This document shows positions 11,258-23,997 of a stretch of 64,000 nt of DNA, piece by piece. The DNA is from Drosophila pseudoobscura (lineage: Eukaryota > Arthropoda > Insecta > Diptera > Drosophilidae). Under the pieces are notes generated by a model that searched no databases, was not told the origin of the DNA, and saw nothing but the letters and a program-made list of their open reading frames with translations. A program made the translations under genes and the position numbers. Where the stretch lies: positions 9,127,001 through 9,191,000 of the forward strand of contig NC_046681.1 of NCBI RefSeq assembly GCF_009870125.1, in the 5' to 3' direction. Position 1 is the stretch's first letter. Each line of letters begins with the position of its first letter.

Positions 11258-14200
11258 GTGAGAGAGAAGAAAGGTATGCTCTTTTCCTTTAGAAATGTTG
11301 AGAAGAGTTCAAAAAAATGCTACCCGCAGGTTTGATCTGAATTCCAAAACTTGCCCGAGGATGTGAAACAATGAGTGAAACAGTAAGTCGTTAATTTGTA
11401 CTGAAATCGTGCATATTTAATGTTAAAGTTGCCTCAATCGATGGAGATGATACTCGTGCCGTCGGTTAATTGCATTTGCCTCATTGGCTTTGATGTCGGG
11501 GGGCGGGGGGGTGCTACCACATGGCCGCAATTCAATTATTTTATTAGACAAAAAGCGGGGCCTAAGGAGCAATTGCTTTGATTGCCGACGGCACTAACCG
11601 CAGCACAGCTCCACGCCCACCCTTTGCCCAGCCATCGACCGCAACTATTATAAGGATGAGAGGCGGGGGAGAGGGAAGGGGAAGGGGGAGGAGGTCGAAG
11701 ACTGATAGCATAAATGCGTTTTAAATATGAAATGCCGCAGACAGAGCTGCACGGACAATAACCGACACAGGGGGGCCCCGGTTGCCCTGCCGATATCCCT
11801 CTCCCTTTCTAACCGTATCTACCCGTCTCACTCTCTGTGTATGGTTCCAAAATTCAACCGCTACGCTGATGACAGCAATTAAACAGAAAATGCCAGGCCA
11901 GAAAATGCTCAAGAATTTGTGGTACAAAAATTCAATTAATTTTTGCCCCCAACATTCAAAAAGGGATTTCCAGGGGGGGGGGGGGTGCTCTGGGGCAAGG
12001 ACATTGTTGTGTGTCTTGGCTGCTCGGTGGTTAGCGGTTGGAAAACTATAATAAATTATTGTACGACATTCTCTCCCGTTGATTAGCATGGCATCCTCCT
12101 TGAGGGCCATTAAAGTCCTACCAAACATTAAATTAATTACTTGCCGAGAACTCGGGCCCTTTCTGGGATCGATACGAGGCTTGGGGGATGGGGGGGGGAT
12201 GGCTGCAATTGACCAAAATAGAAGCCACATACTGCACAACATTTCCTCGGGGTGGGGCTCCATCTTTTTCGTGTAAAAAAAGATATGAAAACTCTAAACT
12301 TAATTGCTTCATTGTGCTGGGACCTCATTAGATGGCTGGCAAGCTAATAAGTCCTGCCATTGACTTTCAATTTGGTAATTATTTGGGGTCTGGGTTTGCC
12401 GTACACAAGGGGTAAAAGGAGTCTACGAGGAAGGACTTCTTTCCTTTTAGCCCACTCCCCTACCTACTTTTTTCCAAGGAATATCTCTTAAGCTTAGCTT
12501 AAGTGATTGATTAAGTCTGATATATGCACGTGCCCCAATCTAGAACAAACAATTTGTGAAAATACACCGGCAATTATCCCGCATCATCAGCTGCTAACTA
12601 GCAAAGTACAGTCACGCTCTGAGGCAATCTTAGCGCTCCGTTTTTAGCACTACAAATTGGTATAAGGAGCGTCAACAGAGAGAGGGGGGTAGGGGGCGGG
12701 GGGCGGTAGCTTGAGGGACCGGTTGCGGCTTGACTGCAACAAAGTGTTTGCTGTCGTCGTCTCCATCGTCGTCTCCGTCGCTGATGCTCCACTTTACGCA
12801 TATGCAAAATATTTAAGTGCAGCCGGCAAAGAGCAAAGCAAAGCCTCAAAACATACACCCGAAAAAACCCACACCCAACAGCAGAACCTAACATTCCACA
12901 TCCCACCATGTGGCATTCCGCCATGCCACACCGGAAGAAACAGCAGGCGATCGGCGGAGGTTTTGGATTTTCCGCCATTTCTTTTTCTCTCAGTGCATGT
13001 TCTTTTGCCCACCAAAATGGAAGCCCCCCGCACCCCGCCCATCTCCGGCCCAACCCCAATTCCACCACGCACTCAAAAATGTTAACCGTCTTATTTTTGC
13101 CACGCTGATGATGACGAGGCTGTCGCTGGCGTCGCTGCTTGCCTCCACTGCTTGCCTTCACTGCTTGCCTCCACTGCTTGCCACCTCCTCCTGGTGCTCC
13201 TCTGCTGCTGCATTGCGTCTGCAGCACACATTTCGAGTGCTGCACAAACATTTGCCGAGTGAAACGAAGCGTGCCAGGGCGGATGGCGAGGGGCGTTGGC
13301 GAGGGGGGGTAAGGTTCCACGGCGCCTAAATGTATGCAGCATATAATTATTGATGGAGTGCGAGTGTTAGAGCAGGCCTGAAAATGATGAGTAGTCGCAG
13401 AGGGGGTGAGGGGGAGTGGGCGAGGGGTGGAGAGGGGGGGAGAGACTCTGCTAGTTAATGTTGTTAGCAGGTGCTCGAGACATTTGCATATGTTTGTGGT
13501 TCATTGCAAGTGCGAATCCATTAACATCAAGTGAAGCATTAGACGGAGTACAAAATACTTTTCCTGGTGGTGGAGGGGGAGCTGGAGGTGGAGGGGAAGG
13601 TGGAGCTGGAGGCCTGAAAATGATGGAGGCAAGCCTGCTTATAATTTTCTCATTAGTCGCGCCAAAAGAATTTCTATACACCACAAAAAGCAATAAATCC
13701 CACCCAAAAAAAAAAAAAAAACCTGAAGAAGATTCCCAAGAAATTCTAAAGGGGGTGGAAAAAAAGTCAATATAAGGAAATTAATTTCCCAAGACCAGAA
13801 GGGAAACCAATGGAAAGACAAGACCGCAAATCGTGGCACTAGAGTCGATTGTTTTGATACCCTAAAGGAAGGGAGGAAGGAATAAGGGCAAACCCTGGGG
13901 GTGCAAACCTCTTCGAAATACCGTTATAGCCCCTGTTAGGGTACTCCAATGTGTGAGGGGGTGTGAGAGACACAATCTTAAGGATTGGCGACCAACACAT
14001 AAAATTCAATTAACCCGCAAACACACAGCCACCCATACACATCCCCCCCTCCACCCCCACCCCCTGCTGTAGCACTTGTCAGCTCACTTGAAGGAGTTAC
14101 TTGGACACACACACACACACACACACACACTAACACATGAAAGCAATTGAAAGAACATGCGAAAAACAATAAAAAGAAATTAAGGTAAAGTAGAAAACGA

Positions 14201-15480
14201 GGGGCCGAAGAGAAAACTACAGAGGGGGGGGGCAAAGGGAATCATTGAATCATTTAATTAGCGTTTAGATTGTACACACACACATACAGAGCTTATTGAA
14301 TATGTGCACTGCACTGGGAGAAAAAGGGATAGAATGAGACCCCAAACCAAAGCGAGAAAGAGCTCCCTCCTTGGGCATGTGGCTGCACAATTATTTCCCT
14401 ATTAAAATACCAGTCTAGGCTCATTACAGGAAGCCACAACTTGTGCCACTTCTAGGCCGCCTTGAGAGCCAGTGTTGCTATTTCGAGAAAGGAGTCTACT
14501 GTCGCCCCAGAAACGAGCACTGCTTTCGCCGAGTGTAGCCCGCTAGCTGAAGAACCATTTTCAATTAGTTTGCCAACCAATTTATGCGGCCACTACAAGA
14601 AACGAGGCAAAATAATGAAAGAAAGAAGAGCAGACCCAGGACACATGTGTTGCAAAAATAAATTCAATGCTTTCGTCACATTTTCAGTTAAAGGAAGGAC
14701 CACTCCCACTCTCGCGTGGCCAAAAAGGATGAAAACCACAACTACAAATAGGCCCAGCGGGCGGCCATTGAAGACCCAACTCGGGAGCCCCGTTCGAAGC
14801 CAAAAACCACAACAAGCCAAATAAAATGTGTTCTCTCGTCTTCCTTTGGCTCTGCACTTTTTTTTTAATACATATATACAGAGAGGGAGAGGGACAGGAA
14901 GAGAAAGAGGAACAGGGACAGCACACAAAGTAGCCGCGGGCACTGCACAAAAGAGTACAAATTATTGATTTATTTGCAATGGTTTCATTACTCGCCCACA
15001 ACTCCCACCCCAGCCCCCTCCCGCCCCTCCCGCCTGGGAGATCATTTCTATAATAAACGCAAAAAAGAGCATCCTTTAACAATTATTATTCAACATTTTA
15101 CAGACAGATGTGTGCCATTGATTATTGAGATTAATGGGCGAGAAAATTTCGAAATTTCAGTTAAATTTGTCGGAAAATTCTCTGCAAAAATTACTAGATT
15201 CACATCTTTTATTGAGGAAACTTGAAAAGGAAATGAATATATTTCCATTGGAAAGTTTTAAAGAAATATTTATAAAATGGTTTTAAACCAAAAGATGGAC
15301 TTTCCCTAAAGATCCTTAAAGCCCAAGCGAAGATATTGGGTTTTCCAGCGCTTAAAATGGGTATAAAAAATATACATAAATATGTATAAATAAATATGCG
15401 CTTAAAATAGGTATTAAATATTTGATTAGATGTGATATATATATTTTGGATAGATTATAGACTGCTTAAACCTGAAGGTT
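11258..15480. other. Gene-free stretch, G/C-tract and CA-repeat rich
   Basis: No gene supported. Notable are a G-rich block at 13560-13620 (tggaggtggagg-type) that could form quadruplexes, (AC)n at about 14105-14130, and poly(A) at about 13707-13722. The long frame on the minus strand at 12598-13320 has an opposing open frame over the same bases and no recognisable domain. Confidence 0.5.
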
Positions 15481-15484
15481 TGAT

Positions 15485-16260
15485 CCATGAAGGCATCACA
15501 AGCAAAAGATCAAGCAGTGCAAGGTCCAAAACTTGAAAGCTGTTCATCAACAAAGCTTGAGGGATGGTTTGTTTGGTTCGTTTGCAAGCAGTTCATCAAC
15601 AAAACCTGAAGGTTTGATCCATTTTTAAAGAGATCAAGCAGTGCAAAGCTGGAGGGATGAGTTTCGCTTGTTTCCAAGCAGTTCATCATCCAGTTTGCCC
15701 TCACAGGCAAGAGATCAAGCAGTGCAGTGCACACACCTGAACCATAAAACAGTTCTTCAACCAAACCTCAACGTTTTCCTTTTCACAAGCAGTGCAACGT
15801 TCAAGCTGTAGGCTTCGAGGGTTTTGTAATGCAAGCAGCTCGCCAACAAGACCTGAACGTGTGGTTTTACAAGCAAGATATCAAGCAGTGCAAAGCTCAA
15901 ACCTGAATGGTGGGTCTTTTTTCTTCGTTTTCAAGCAGTTCATAAAAAAAACCTAAAGGTGTGATCCATTTTGCAAGAGATCAAGCAGTTCAGTGCCCAA
16001 ACCCAGTGTGGTTCGTTTTGTCAATGGAATTGCTGGAGCAAGCAGTTCATCAACAAAACCTGAAGGTTTGGCTTCACAAGCAAGTGATCAAGCAGTGCAG
16101 TGCCCAAACCTGAAGGCGTGGTTCGTTTTGTCAATGGATTTATCCTGCAAGCAGTTCATCAGAAAGATCTGAAGGTTTGATTCATCAAGCAGTTATTCGC
16201 TAAGCCCTGAAGATTTGATTCTATTGTTCGAATAAGAGCACTCCACCACTGAAAATTGAA
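15485..16260. repeat. Diverged tandem array built on caagcagttcatcaacaaa
   Basis: Two alternating half-units recur: aagcagttcatcaacaaaacc followed by tgaaggtttgatcc, and agatcaagcagtgcagtgcc followed by aaacctgaa and ggttcgttttgtcaatgg. Together they make a higher-order unit of roughly 130-140 bp, present about five to six times with much decay. No coding potential was seen. Confidence 0.75.
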
Positions 16261-19200
16261 CGTTTGGCTGGTTTTAAATATAATTAAAATCTGTCTCAAA
16301 GTCGGCTTTTGGCTAAATCTGTGTATTCAAACTGTAATTTGGATTATATTGAGACCTAGAAGACCCTAGAGCCTGCCTCCCCCAAGGAATTCCTATAAAA
16401 CCATAAATAAATCGAAATTTAGGATTGATTTCTGTGTCGTATATAGCTATAGCCAAATAAAGTGTAGTGGATAGAAGCTTAGTTACCCTAACAGATCGTT
16501 ATGTTGTGCTTGATAGATCACAGACTTACGACCCAATGAACTGCCTTTCTTGGGTTCGATGAGAAGGTCTATAAAGACACAAAAGTGGTCCCTAAATACT
16601 ACCCTAAATACCAGAATATATAGTATATATCTTCCTGTGATCGGAGATTCATCCATATACATCGAAGGATGTAAAGGATGTCTCTGTAAAAAGTAATTTA
16701 TAAGTATTTATGTGGCCCTGTATAATGTGCATATGGAAAACACAGGAATACAGGAATACAAAAATCCAACAAGCCAATCATATCCAATGGCTACATAATA
16801 AATAATGTCAACACTTACGGCTGGGAGTTTGATTTCCAGTCCGATGCCCCCCGCCCCCGGAGCCCCCCGGTGTCCGCCGGGTTTCCATGTTGATGGGTGG
16901 CAAATCATATATACACAGTATTATATATGCATTGGCTGGTCAATTGAAATGGAATTGGATTCTGTCAAGGCGCATATCGCTAGAGCGGGGATGAATTGCT
17001 CTGGGATCGAGTGGCTGGGCCGGCAGGGGCCGTGCGGCAGGTCAGTTCGATTCATCGTTGTCATCGCAGTTGAATGACACAAACGTGTATTACCTTTTCA
17101 ACGCTTCAGCGTGGACTACATACATACATAAGAGAATATTAATATACATTTACATGGCACCTCGAGGACCGTCAACATCGGGTCAAAGCACTCGCTGCAG
17201 GACGGTGTCTCGAACGGTGCGTGTGCGCCAGACCAGACCGCAGACAATAATGTACAATAATTATATAATAGAGCTATTACCTGGGCACACAAAATTGCCT
17301 TCGTCAAGGCTCCAACGGAGGCCGGAGACCGGCGACCCTCGACCACAATTCAAAATTTTGTTTGATGGGATTTCGAATGCGAATTATGGGCTGGAGATAC
17401 TACAACCCTCTCTCTAGGCGGACCAGAAAATACCCCAAAAAAAAAAGGAGTCGAGAACCCAAAAACTGTCACAGCAAATACTTTTCGACATCCCATCCGA
17501 AATGTGCCGGAATCAGTCAGACGTGGCCCCCCAACACACACACGCGCGTGGCAGGGAGAAGGGGGCAAAAAGGACTCCAGGCAGGACCTGGGACCACCGC
17601 CAGATGAAGGCAAAAGACCGCACTAAAGCTATTTTAACAAGGAAAGGGACTGGAAACAACAGCAGGAGGCAGCAGGCAGCAGGCAGACGAAGAAGGACCT
17701 GAAGCTGGAGCCGGCACACAAAAAAAAACTCCATTTACGCTTGCTTAGTTCCTTTTAGTATAAAGTTTAAGCTTAATCCAGCATAAAATCAACTGGTAAA
17801 TTTTTTATGTCTCCCCCCCACAGGCGGGGCAGGCGCCGGGGGCCCAACTCCTCCTTCAAAAAGATTAAAGAGTTAAATGTTAGACCCCATGGAGACTCGA
17901 ATCGAGTACCCATAGTACGGCTATAGGGGCTCATTCATGACGGTACGTATCTCTTACTCTTTCCAGTGCTGTATCGCCCAGTATCTGTATCTCGTACTTC
18001 CCTTTACTGTATCGCCCTGCCTTCACGTACTTCCCATTCCCATGTATCGCCCTGCCTTTATCACTCGTTGCAGCTCTCTTTCCACTCATAAGCCAGTTAT
18101 GATGAGCAGGACATGTGATCTAATCAATTGGCTAACAATACATTTGTCGATTGAGCCACGCCTCAGAACAGGGGCAAACACTGCGGGAAATCCACTTCTT
18201 AAAAGACCTCAAATAAAAATCTTTTTTAAACTAAATCTAGAGCTAATCTCTAAAGAGTTTTGTTATTGTTAAAAATCTATGAACAGTGAGGCCAAAAAAC
18301 AGGCAATACTTCATGGAGGGAGATAAGATATAGCCATTTATTTTGGTTTACTGGCCACCAAAGTGCAGATAAGATTTGTTTCAAGGAATGTGATAGGGAA
18401 AAGGGGCTTACCAAGACCCTAAAACACACAGATAGGGCCAAACTCTGTACATAGCTCATTTCCAGATAGAAAAGGGGATAGAAAAGTGCCCTCAAAGTAA
18501 AGATCTAACTATAAGGCTATGGTTAAGGCTGTTGAAACGAAGAGATGGTAGATTTCTGGAGGTGTAAAATATGGGGGAGTGAAACGAGGTGTCTTTAGCT
18601 CTTTATTCTATCGAGTTTCTTGAGAAGACTTCTCGAAGCGCCCTTCAGAATGATCCAACGTCGATCTACCTTCCTTTTTCATTGACCGTATATTCGGTAT
18701 TAAATTCCAGTGTGGCCGTACATCTATGGATTATCAAAATACACCAGAAATGCCGTCAAATCTTCGAAAATTGATGGATACAGGCAGCAGGAAAATGTTT
18801 TGAAAGTACCTACAATAATAATAATAATAAAAATACTAAAAACAAATCTAATAATCTCCCATTTAACATTTCATCTCGTGATTCTACAGTTCTAAAGTTT
18901 CTCCTTCCATAAAACCTTTAAAAATATCCCCACAAATTTCTCGCAGTGTATGCCGTGGGTGGTTGGGGCTGTGTGCATATGGCTGCGTCCAGGTGCGTAT
19001 GGCTGATGGCGGAAGCACGTCTGCCGGCCATTTTGTTTGGAATCTGAAATCAAACCGGAAATGTTAAAATATGCAGCGTGCCTCTGACTCTTGACTCCAT
19101 TTGCTTTGTATTTCCACAGCCACTGCCATTGCCATTGCCACTGCCGCTGCCACTGCCACTGCCATGGATGATGTTGTGGATGTTGGCTGGTGTCGACAGG

Positions 19201-19529
19201 CATCCAGGGGGGGGCAGCAACAGGCCACATTAAATGTCATCTGCAAAATGCCAGAAATTTCTATTTCTCGATTTAAAATAAAATACAAAATACAAATACC
19301 AAAGCACTTGACACGCTCTCCAACTCCAAGAGCCATCTGCATCTGCATTTGAATTTCGTTGTTGTTTTCTGGCTTCGAAGATTACCAGAGAAGGGCAGAG
19401 GAGAGAATCGGCTCAGAGCCGGAGCCAGGACTGAGCTGGTTTCAAACACAAAAACAATCAACTCACTTGAAAGATAAATGCGAGCACTGAAATTAAATTA
19501 TGAACTATGTTTAGAATGTAAGTGCATGT
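16261..19529. other. Gene-free stretch
   Basis: No supported gene. There are small open frames with no domain, a short run of atcgccctgcc(t/a) repeats near 17970-18060, and an imperfect gccattgccactgcc repeat at about 19119-19164. Confidence 0.5.
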
Positions 19530-19545
19530 GTGTGCGTGCATGTGT
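19530..19545. repeat. Target-site duplication, 3' side of the retrotransposon
   Basis: The 16-mer gtgtgcgtgcatgtgt is followed directly by the T tract (poly(A) of the minus-strand element). It is repeated exactly at 24588-24603. Confidence 0.85.
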
Positions 19546-19741
19546 TTTTTTTTTTTTTTTTTTCCATGGATACGCCACGGTGGGTGAGAATCTCTAAGAG
19601 ACGCGACCGGCCCGTACCAGTCAACGAACTGGACTACCCCTTCGGGGCTTCCCAGCTAAACTCACCACCACGCACAGCTGCACACCTCATTCCCCGCGGG
19701 ATCACCGCAAAGTATTACTTCGCGGGGATGGGTTGCCTACT

Positions 19742-22705
19742 TTAGGCACTCTCCTCTACGCGTCGCTCCCTTTCGCATCTTCTCAGATCGCTCTGGATGG
19801 CTATTAAGGTGTTGCTAACGCGCTGCCAGTTCTCGTCGGACTCCGTCATGAACGCCATTAGCTCCTCTGGTCGTGGGAAATACTCTGCACTTGGGCGGTA
19901 CCTCGTGCAGTGGTAGATCACATGCTCCGGATCCTCGCTCTCATTCGAACACTCAGGACACTCGGGGGTATCCTCGTGTTTGAACCTATGCAGATACTTC
20001 CTGTATCCTCCGTGACCCGTCAGGAATTGGGTGAGGTGGTAGTTCATCTCTCCGCTTCTCCGCCCTATCCATGACTCAATGTCCGGGATTAGTCTATGGG
20101 TCCACCGTCCATTTGTGGCCGTGTCCCATCTTGCCTGCCATTTTTCTATTGACGCCCGTCTTTCCGACGCACGGATGGTCTCTAGTGATGCATTAGTTCG
20201 CATCCCTGCGCGCGCTTCATATACATGCGTCATCTCGAGCGCTAGTATATCCACCGGTATCATGGCCGCGAGGACCAGGGCTGCGTTATCCGACACCGTC
20301 CTATATCCAGACACTACTCGAAGAGCGCAGAGCCGATATGGCACTGACATCTTTCTTCTAAGACTCATGTTGCCGGATACGGTTGAAGACCACACCGGCG
20401 CAGCGTACAGTAGGATCGAGGCCACTACTCTCGCCAGAAGTAAGCGTCGACCTGCCTTGGGTCCACCAATATTGGGGAGCATCCTTGCGAGTGCTGCCTG
20501 CATCCGGGAGGCTTTTTGACTCACGTACTCGATGTGGGCCCGGTAGTTCAATCGGTTATCCAGCATCACGCCTAGGTACCGGATTGACTCCTGCGACTGA
20601 ATAGTCGCATTACCCACGCGAAACGTCGCGTACTCCACCTTCTTCCGACTCGTGATGAGTACAGCCTCCGTTTTGTGGCCAGCCAGGTCCAATCCCGCGT
20701 TTTCCATCCAGTTGGATACGATCCGGATTGCCTCGTTGGCCGTCGCCTCGACATCTCGGAGCTCTTTGGCAACCACGACCAGGGCGAGATCGTCAGCGAA
20801 ACCGACAAGCGTGCATCCCTGCGGGAGCTGGAGTCTAAGGACGTCGTCGTACATTATGTTCCACAGTAGAGGTCCTAAGACTGATCCCTGTGGAACTCCG
20901 GCTGTCACCCTGTAGAGCTTTGGTCCCTCCTCTGTCTCGTACCTCAGTACCCTACCCGACAGGTAGCTGGCTATTATCCGAAGCAGGTAGGTGGGAACTC
21001 CAATTCTCCCGAGCGCCTCGTTTATCCGAGACCAGTTCGCTGAGTTAAACGCGTTACGGATATCCAGGGTCACCACCGCGCAGTACTCCTTTGTGCCAAA
21101 TCTCCATCTTATTCCCTCGATCGCTCTGGATGCAATGTCGGTGACTGCCTTGATGGCGTCGACCGTTGATTTGGCCTTCCGGAATCCGTACTGGGACTCC
21201 GATAAGGCCTGCTTCTCCTGGATCACAACTTGCAGTCGGTTGTAGACGATTCTCTCCAGGGTTTTGCCGACCGTATCTAGCAAACATATTGGGCGGTATC
21301 CTGATGGTTCCTCCGGGGACTTATTTCCTTTGGGCAGAAGTATTAGCCGCTGCACTTTCCACTGCTCTGGAAACACTCCTTCCCGTAGGCATTTGTTGAA
21401 CGTGTCAACAAATACTTCTGGTCTGGTGGTTGCTCCAAGCTTCAATGCCTTGTTTGGGATACCGTCCGGTCCTGGTGCCTTTTTATCACCGATTCTCCTG
21501 GTAGCCGCTATCACCTCCTCGACAGAAATCTGTTGCCACAGCTCGGGGTCTTGGCTCGAGACGCTCTCCTCCCTATACGGGTGCTGTGGAAATAGGGCCT
21601 CCACGATGCTACGAAGCAGGATCGGGCAGGTCACTTCCGGTGTTGACTGGCTCCTTATCCTCTTGGTGACGACCTTATATGCCGTCCCCCAAGGGTTGAC
21701 GTCAGCCTCCTCGCATATCTGCCTAAAGCAGGCTGACTTGCTCTCCTTTATGGCACGTTTAAGGGCTCTTTTCGCTGATCGGAGTTCCTCTCCCCTAGTT
21801 TCGAACTCCGGCCGACCTCGTGCTCTCTGGTAGCACCGTCTTGCTCGTAGGCAGGCTTTCCTTAGCTTGTTAACCTCCGCATTCCACCAGTAACAGGGCG
21901 CTCCTCTTTTGCAAGGCTTCCTTCTTGGCATTGCCGCATCACATACCTCCTCCATGAGCTTCGCCAGTTTCTGAGCCAGGCCTTCTGCCGTTCGCGCAGG
22001 GCTCCAGCTGGCGTTGCGAAGATATTCCGTGAAGGTTTCCACATCCAGGTGGTCGCCATTCCATTTAGGTCCGGTAATTTTGGCTAGCTGTCTTTTCGTT
22101 GCTGCTCCGCATTCGAAGTGGATCGCCTGGTGGTCGCTGAACGTAAACTCCTCGCTTACTCTCCACGTAGATCCCCTATGGAGTGAGACGCTCATGAAGG
22201 TTAGGTCGATAATGGACCCTCGACCCGCCTTGAAGTAGGTTAGCTTCCTGCCATCGTTTGCGAGTATTACGTCCAAGGACGCAAATTCCTCGAGCAGACA
22301 CGTGCCTCTGGCGTTGGTTTCTTTACTGCCCCACGCTACGGACCACGCATTAAAGTCTCCCGCTATTATTACGGGGGCTCTTCCGCGCGCGTCTTCCGCT
22401 ATATGCGCTAGCATACTTTGGAAGCGCGCTAGGTCCCAGCTCGGCGGGGCATAGCAGCTATAGAAGGTTATATCTCTCAGCCTCGCTCTAACAAATCCTT
22501 CGTTGGTTGCGCATATCTCCTGGGGGTGGATTTGTACGGCCCAGATGGCCGCCTTGCCGCAACTGCTGCTGGTCCAACCGCTTCCTGGTATCGGCCTGAA
22601 TGGCTCGCAGATGAGCACGACTTCGGTCTTCCTCTCCCTGACTGCTTGTCTCAGGAGAGACTGAGCAGCTTCGCAATGGTTTAAGTTCAGCTGAGTACAC
22701 CTCAT
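19742..22705 (-). CDS. Retrotransposon ORF2: AP endonuclease-reverse transcriptase
   Basis: The 987-residue polyprotein does target-primed reverse transcription of its own RNA. An apurinic-type endonuclease occupies roughly residues 1-200, with E34 in CEPF, GDFNA at 116-120, the SIIDLTF strand at 164-170 and SDH at 190-192. The reverse transcriptase follows: LDIRNAFNS at 547-555, GVPQGSVLGPLLW at 603-615 and the catalytic FADD at 636-639. A C-terminal zinc finger has C916, C919, H928 and C933, as expected in the R1 clade, and there is no RNase H domain. The ATG (22703-22705) overlaps the ORF1 stop as ATGA, so translation probably depends on termination and re-initiation, as described for R1-clade relatives. 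No stop or frameshift is visible. Confidence 0.93.
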   Translation of the reverse strand: MRCTQLNLNHCEAAQSLLRQAVRERKTEVVLICEPFRPIPGSGWTSSSCGKAAIWAVQIHPQEICATNEGFVRARLRDITFYSCYAPPSWDLARFQSMLAHIAEDARGRAPVIIAGDFNAWSVAWGSKETNARGTCLLEEFASLDVILANDGRKLTYFKAGRGSIIDLTFMSVSLHRGSTWRVSEEFTFSDHQAIHFECGAATKRQLAKITGPKWNGDHLDVETFTEYLRNASWSPARTAEGLAQKLAKLMEEVCDAAMPRRKPCKRGAPCYWWNAEVNKLRKACLRARRCYQRARGRPEFETRGEELRSAKRALKRAIKESKSACFRQICEEADVNPWGTAYKVVTKRIRSQSTPEVTCPILLRSIVEALFPQHPYREESVSSQDPELWQQISVEEVIAATRRIGDKKAPGPDGIPNKALKLGATTRPEVFVDTFNKCLREGVFPEQWKVQRLILLPKGNKSPEEPSGYRPICLLDTVGKTLERIVYNRLQVVIQEKQALSESQYGFRKAKSTVDAIKAVTDIASRAIEGIRWRFGTKEYCAVVTLDIRNAFNSANWSRINEALGRIGVPTYLLRIIASYLSGRVLRYETEEGPKLYRVTAGVPQGSVLGPLLWNIMYDDVLRLQLPQGCTLVGFADDLALVVVAKELRDVEATANEAIRIVSNWMENAGLDLAGHKTEAVLITSRKKVEYATFRVGNATIQSQESIRYLGVMLDNRLNYRAHIEYVSQKASRMQAALARMLPNIGGPKAGRRLLLARVVASILLYAAPVWSSTVSGNMSLRRKMSVPYRLCALRVVSGYRTVSDNAALVLAAMIPVDILALEMTHVYEARAGMRTNASLETIRASERRASIEKWQARWDTATNGRWTHRLIPDIESWIGRRSGEMNYHLTQFLTGHGGYRKYLHRFKHEDTPECPECSNESEDPEHVIYHCTRYRPSAEYFPRPEELMAFMTESDENWQRVSNTLIAIQSDLRRCERERRVEESA

Positions 22706-23997
22706 GCTGATCTTTTTGTCAGGGCGTTCCTAAACAGGGGGCATCTACCGCTGCCGGCCACGTGCTTCCAGTCTGCGCTCGTTCCCTTGCAGAGCATGCA
22801 CTGTGGTTCCAGGCTACAGTCCTTTGCCAGGTGGTTCTCCTTTCCACATCTTCTACACAGCTTGGACCTATCTATTTTGCTGCTGCACTGTCGTGCCATA
22901 TGCCCAAACTCGAGACATCTGAAGCATTTGGTGACGCTGATTCGCTCACGCAGTCTGCATCTTACCCAGCCTACTTTTAGGACTCCTATTTCCAGGGCCT
23001 TCTGAGCGCTCTCCGCTGGCAGCCTGATTGTGGCCTTCTGGGTTCCGCCGTATGCCTTTCTCAGCTGGATGTCATCCGCAGACAGCTCCGCCAATTCCAC
23101 CTGGCTTCTCAGAGCTTCGCATATATCCTCCGGTGTGGTTATTTCGTCCAGGTCCTTGCACTCTACGGTCACCCGGTGCGACAGGCTACGGACTTCTGCG
23201 TGCTCCTTCAGCGTATTGGCTACAAGGCTTTTAAACTTCTCCGTCTCTTCTCCCGACTTGTTGAGCTGTAGCAGTAGCTCTCCTTTTTGGGTCCTCCTGA
23301 TCCTGGCGACCGCATCACCGAGTCCACGCAGGGTTTCGTCCGTTCTAACCTTGCGCAGTATCTCTGCATAGGTCTGTTCACCTTTGGTGGCAATGACGAT
23401 TGCGTCCGGTCGCGTCTTGTCCGCGAGCGCTCCAGTCGGCTTTTGCGGCCTCTTCCTTCTGCGCCGGTTGGTCACCGTCATAAATGGGGTCTCCTCCGTC
23501 TCCTTTCTCTCCCTTTCAGCGTGGGCGTCCTTTCCCACTGCTACTCCCGGTGTGGTCTGGACCTCGACCGCTGCCTTGGTTCTCTTCGTCCGGGGTGTTG
23601 GTGCACCTGCAGCCTGTTTCCTCTTAGGCTCCGGGAGAGGTCTGAAAATCGGTGAAGTCTGAGAGGACTGGTGGGTCCTGATCACTGCCTTTGCTCCTTC
23701 GTCGTGCAGCTGGATAGCAACCAGCTCGTACAGCACCCTTATGCTCTCGATCGAGTCCCGCATAGGTTGGTGTATTGAGCGCCTCTTGCCATCCTCAAGC
23801 ATCTCCACTAGCTGCGTGATCTCTCGTCCTAGATCGCGCAGCGCTGTGCTGCCCTGAGCTTTTTGGTGCTGCTCCGGGCCAGGGAGGGCCGGCAGCAGGG
23901 CGTCGGTCCGCTCGCCAGTTGGCGTTCTCGCCATTTTCTTGCTTTTACTGAAGCCTTCTGTGTCGTTTGTCATTATAGGTGTAATATTTGTGCTCAT
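22702..23997 (-). CDS. Retrotransposon ORF1: Gag-like RNA-binding protein
   Basis: This is the nucleic-acid-binding chaperone that coats element RNA and targets it to DNA. I start it at the first ATG (23995-23997; CAAAATG context), giving 431 residues; the frame stays open upstream to about 24075 without another ATG. The N-terminal half is charged and low in hydrophobic residues. The C-terminus has three zinc knuckles: CX2CX4HX4C at about 358-371, a second at 381-394, and a longer C-C-H-C at about 400-419. This number and spacing are typical of R1-clade ORF1. The stop overlaps the start of ORF2 by 4 bp. Confidence 0.9.
   Translation of the reverse strand: MSTNITPIMTNDTEGFSKSKKMARTPTGERTDALLPALPGPEQHQKAQGSTALRDLGREITQLVEMLEDGKRRSIHQPMRDSIESIRVLYELVAIQLHDEGAKAVIRTHQSSQTSPIFRPLPEPKRKQAAGAPTPRTKRTKAAVEVQTTPGVAVGKDAHAERERKETEETPFMTVTNRRRRKRPQKPTGALADKTRPDAIVIATKGEQTYAEILRKVRTDETLRGLGDAVARIRRTQKGELLLQLNKSGEETEKFKSLVANTLKEHAEVRSLSHRVTVECKDLDEITTPEDICEALRSQVELAELSADDIQLRKAYGGTQKATIRLPAESAQKALEIGVLKVGWVRCRLRERISVTKCFRCLEFGHMARQCSSKIDRSKLCRRCGKENHLAKDCSLEPQCMLCKGTSADWKHVAGSGRCPLFRNALTKRSA

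Noticed and set aside
12598..13320. 240-codon open frame on the minus strand
   Set aside because: An equally open frame lies on the plus strand over the same GC-rich, low-complexity bases. No domain, splice site or codon pattern favours it.
21264..21833. 189-codon plus-strand frame
   Set aside because: Antisense shadow of the retrotransposon reverse transcriptase, which has clear motifs in the other direction.
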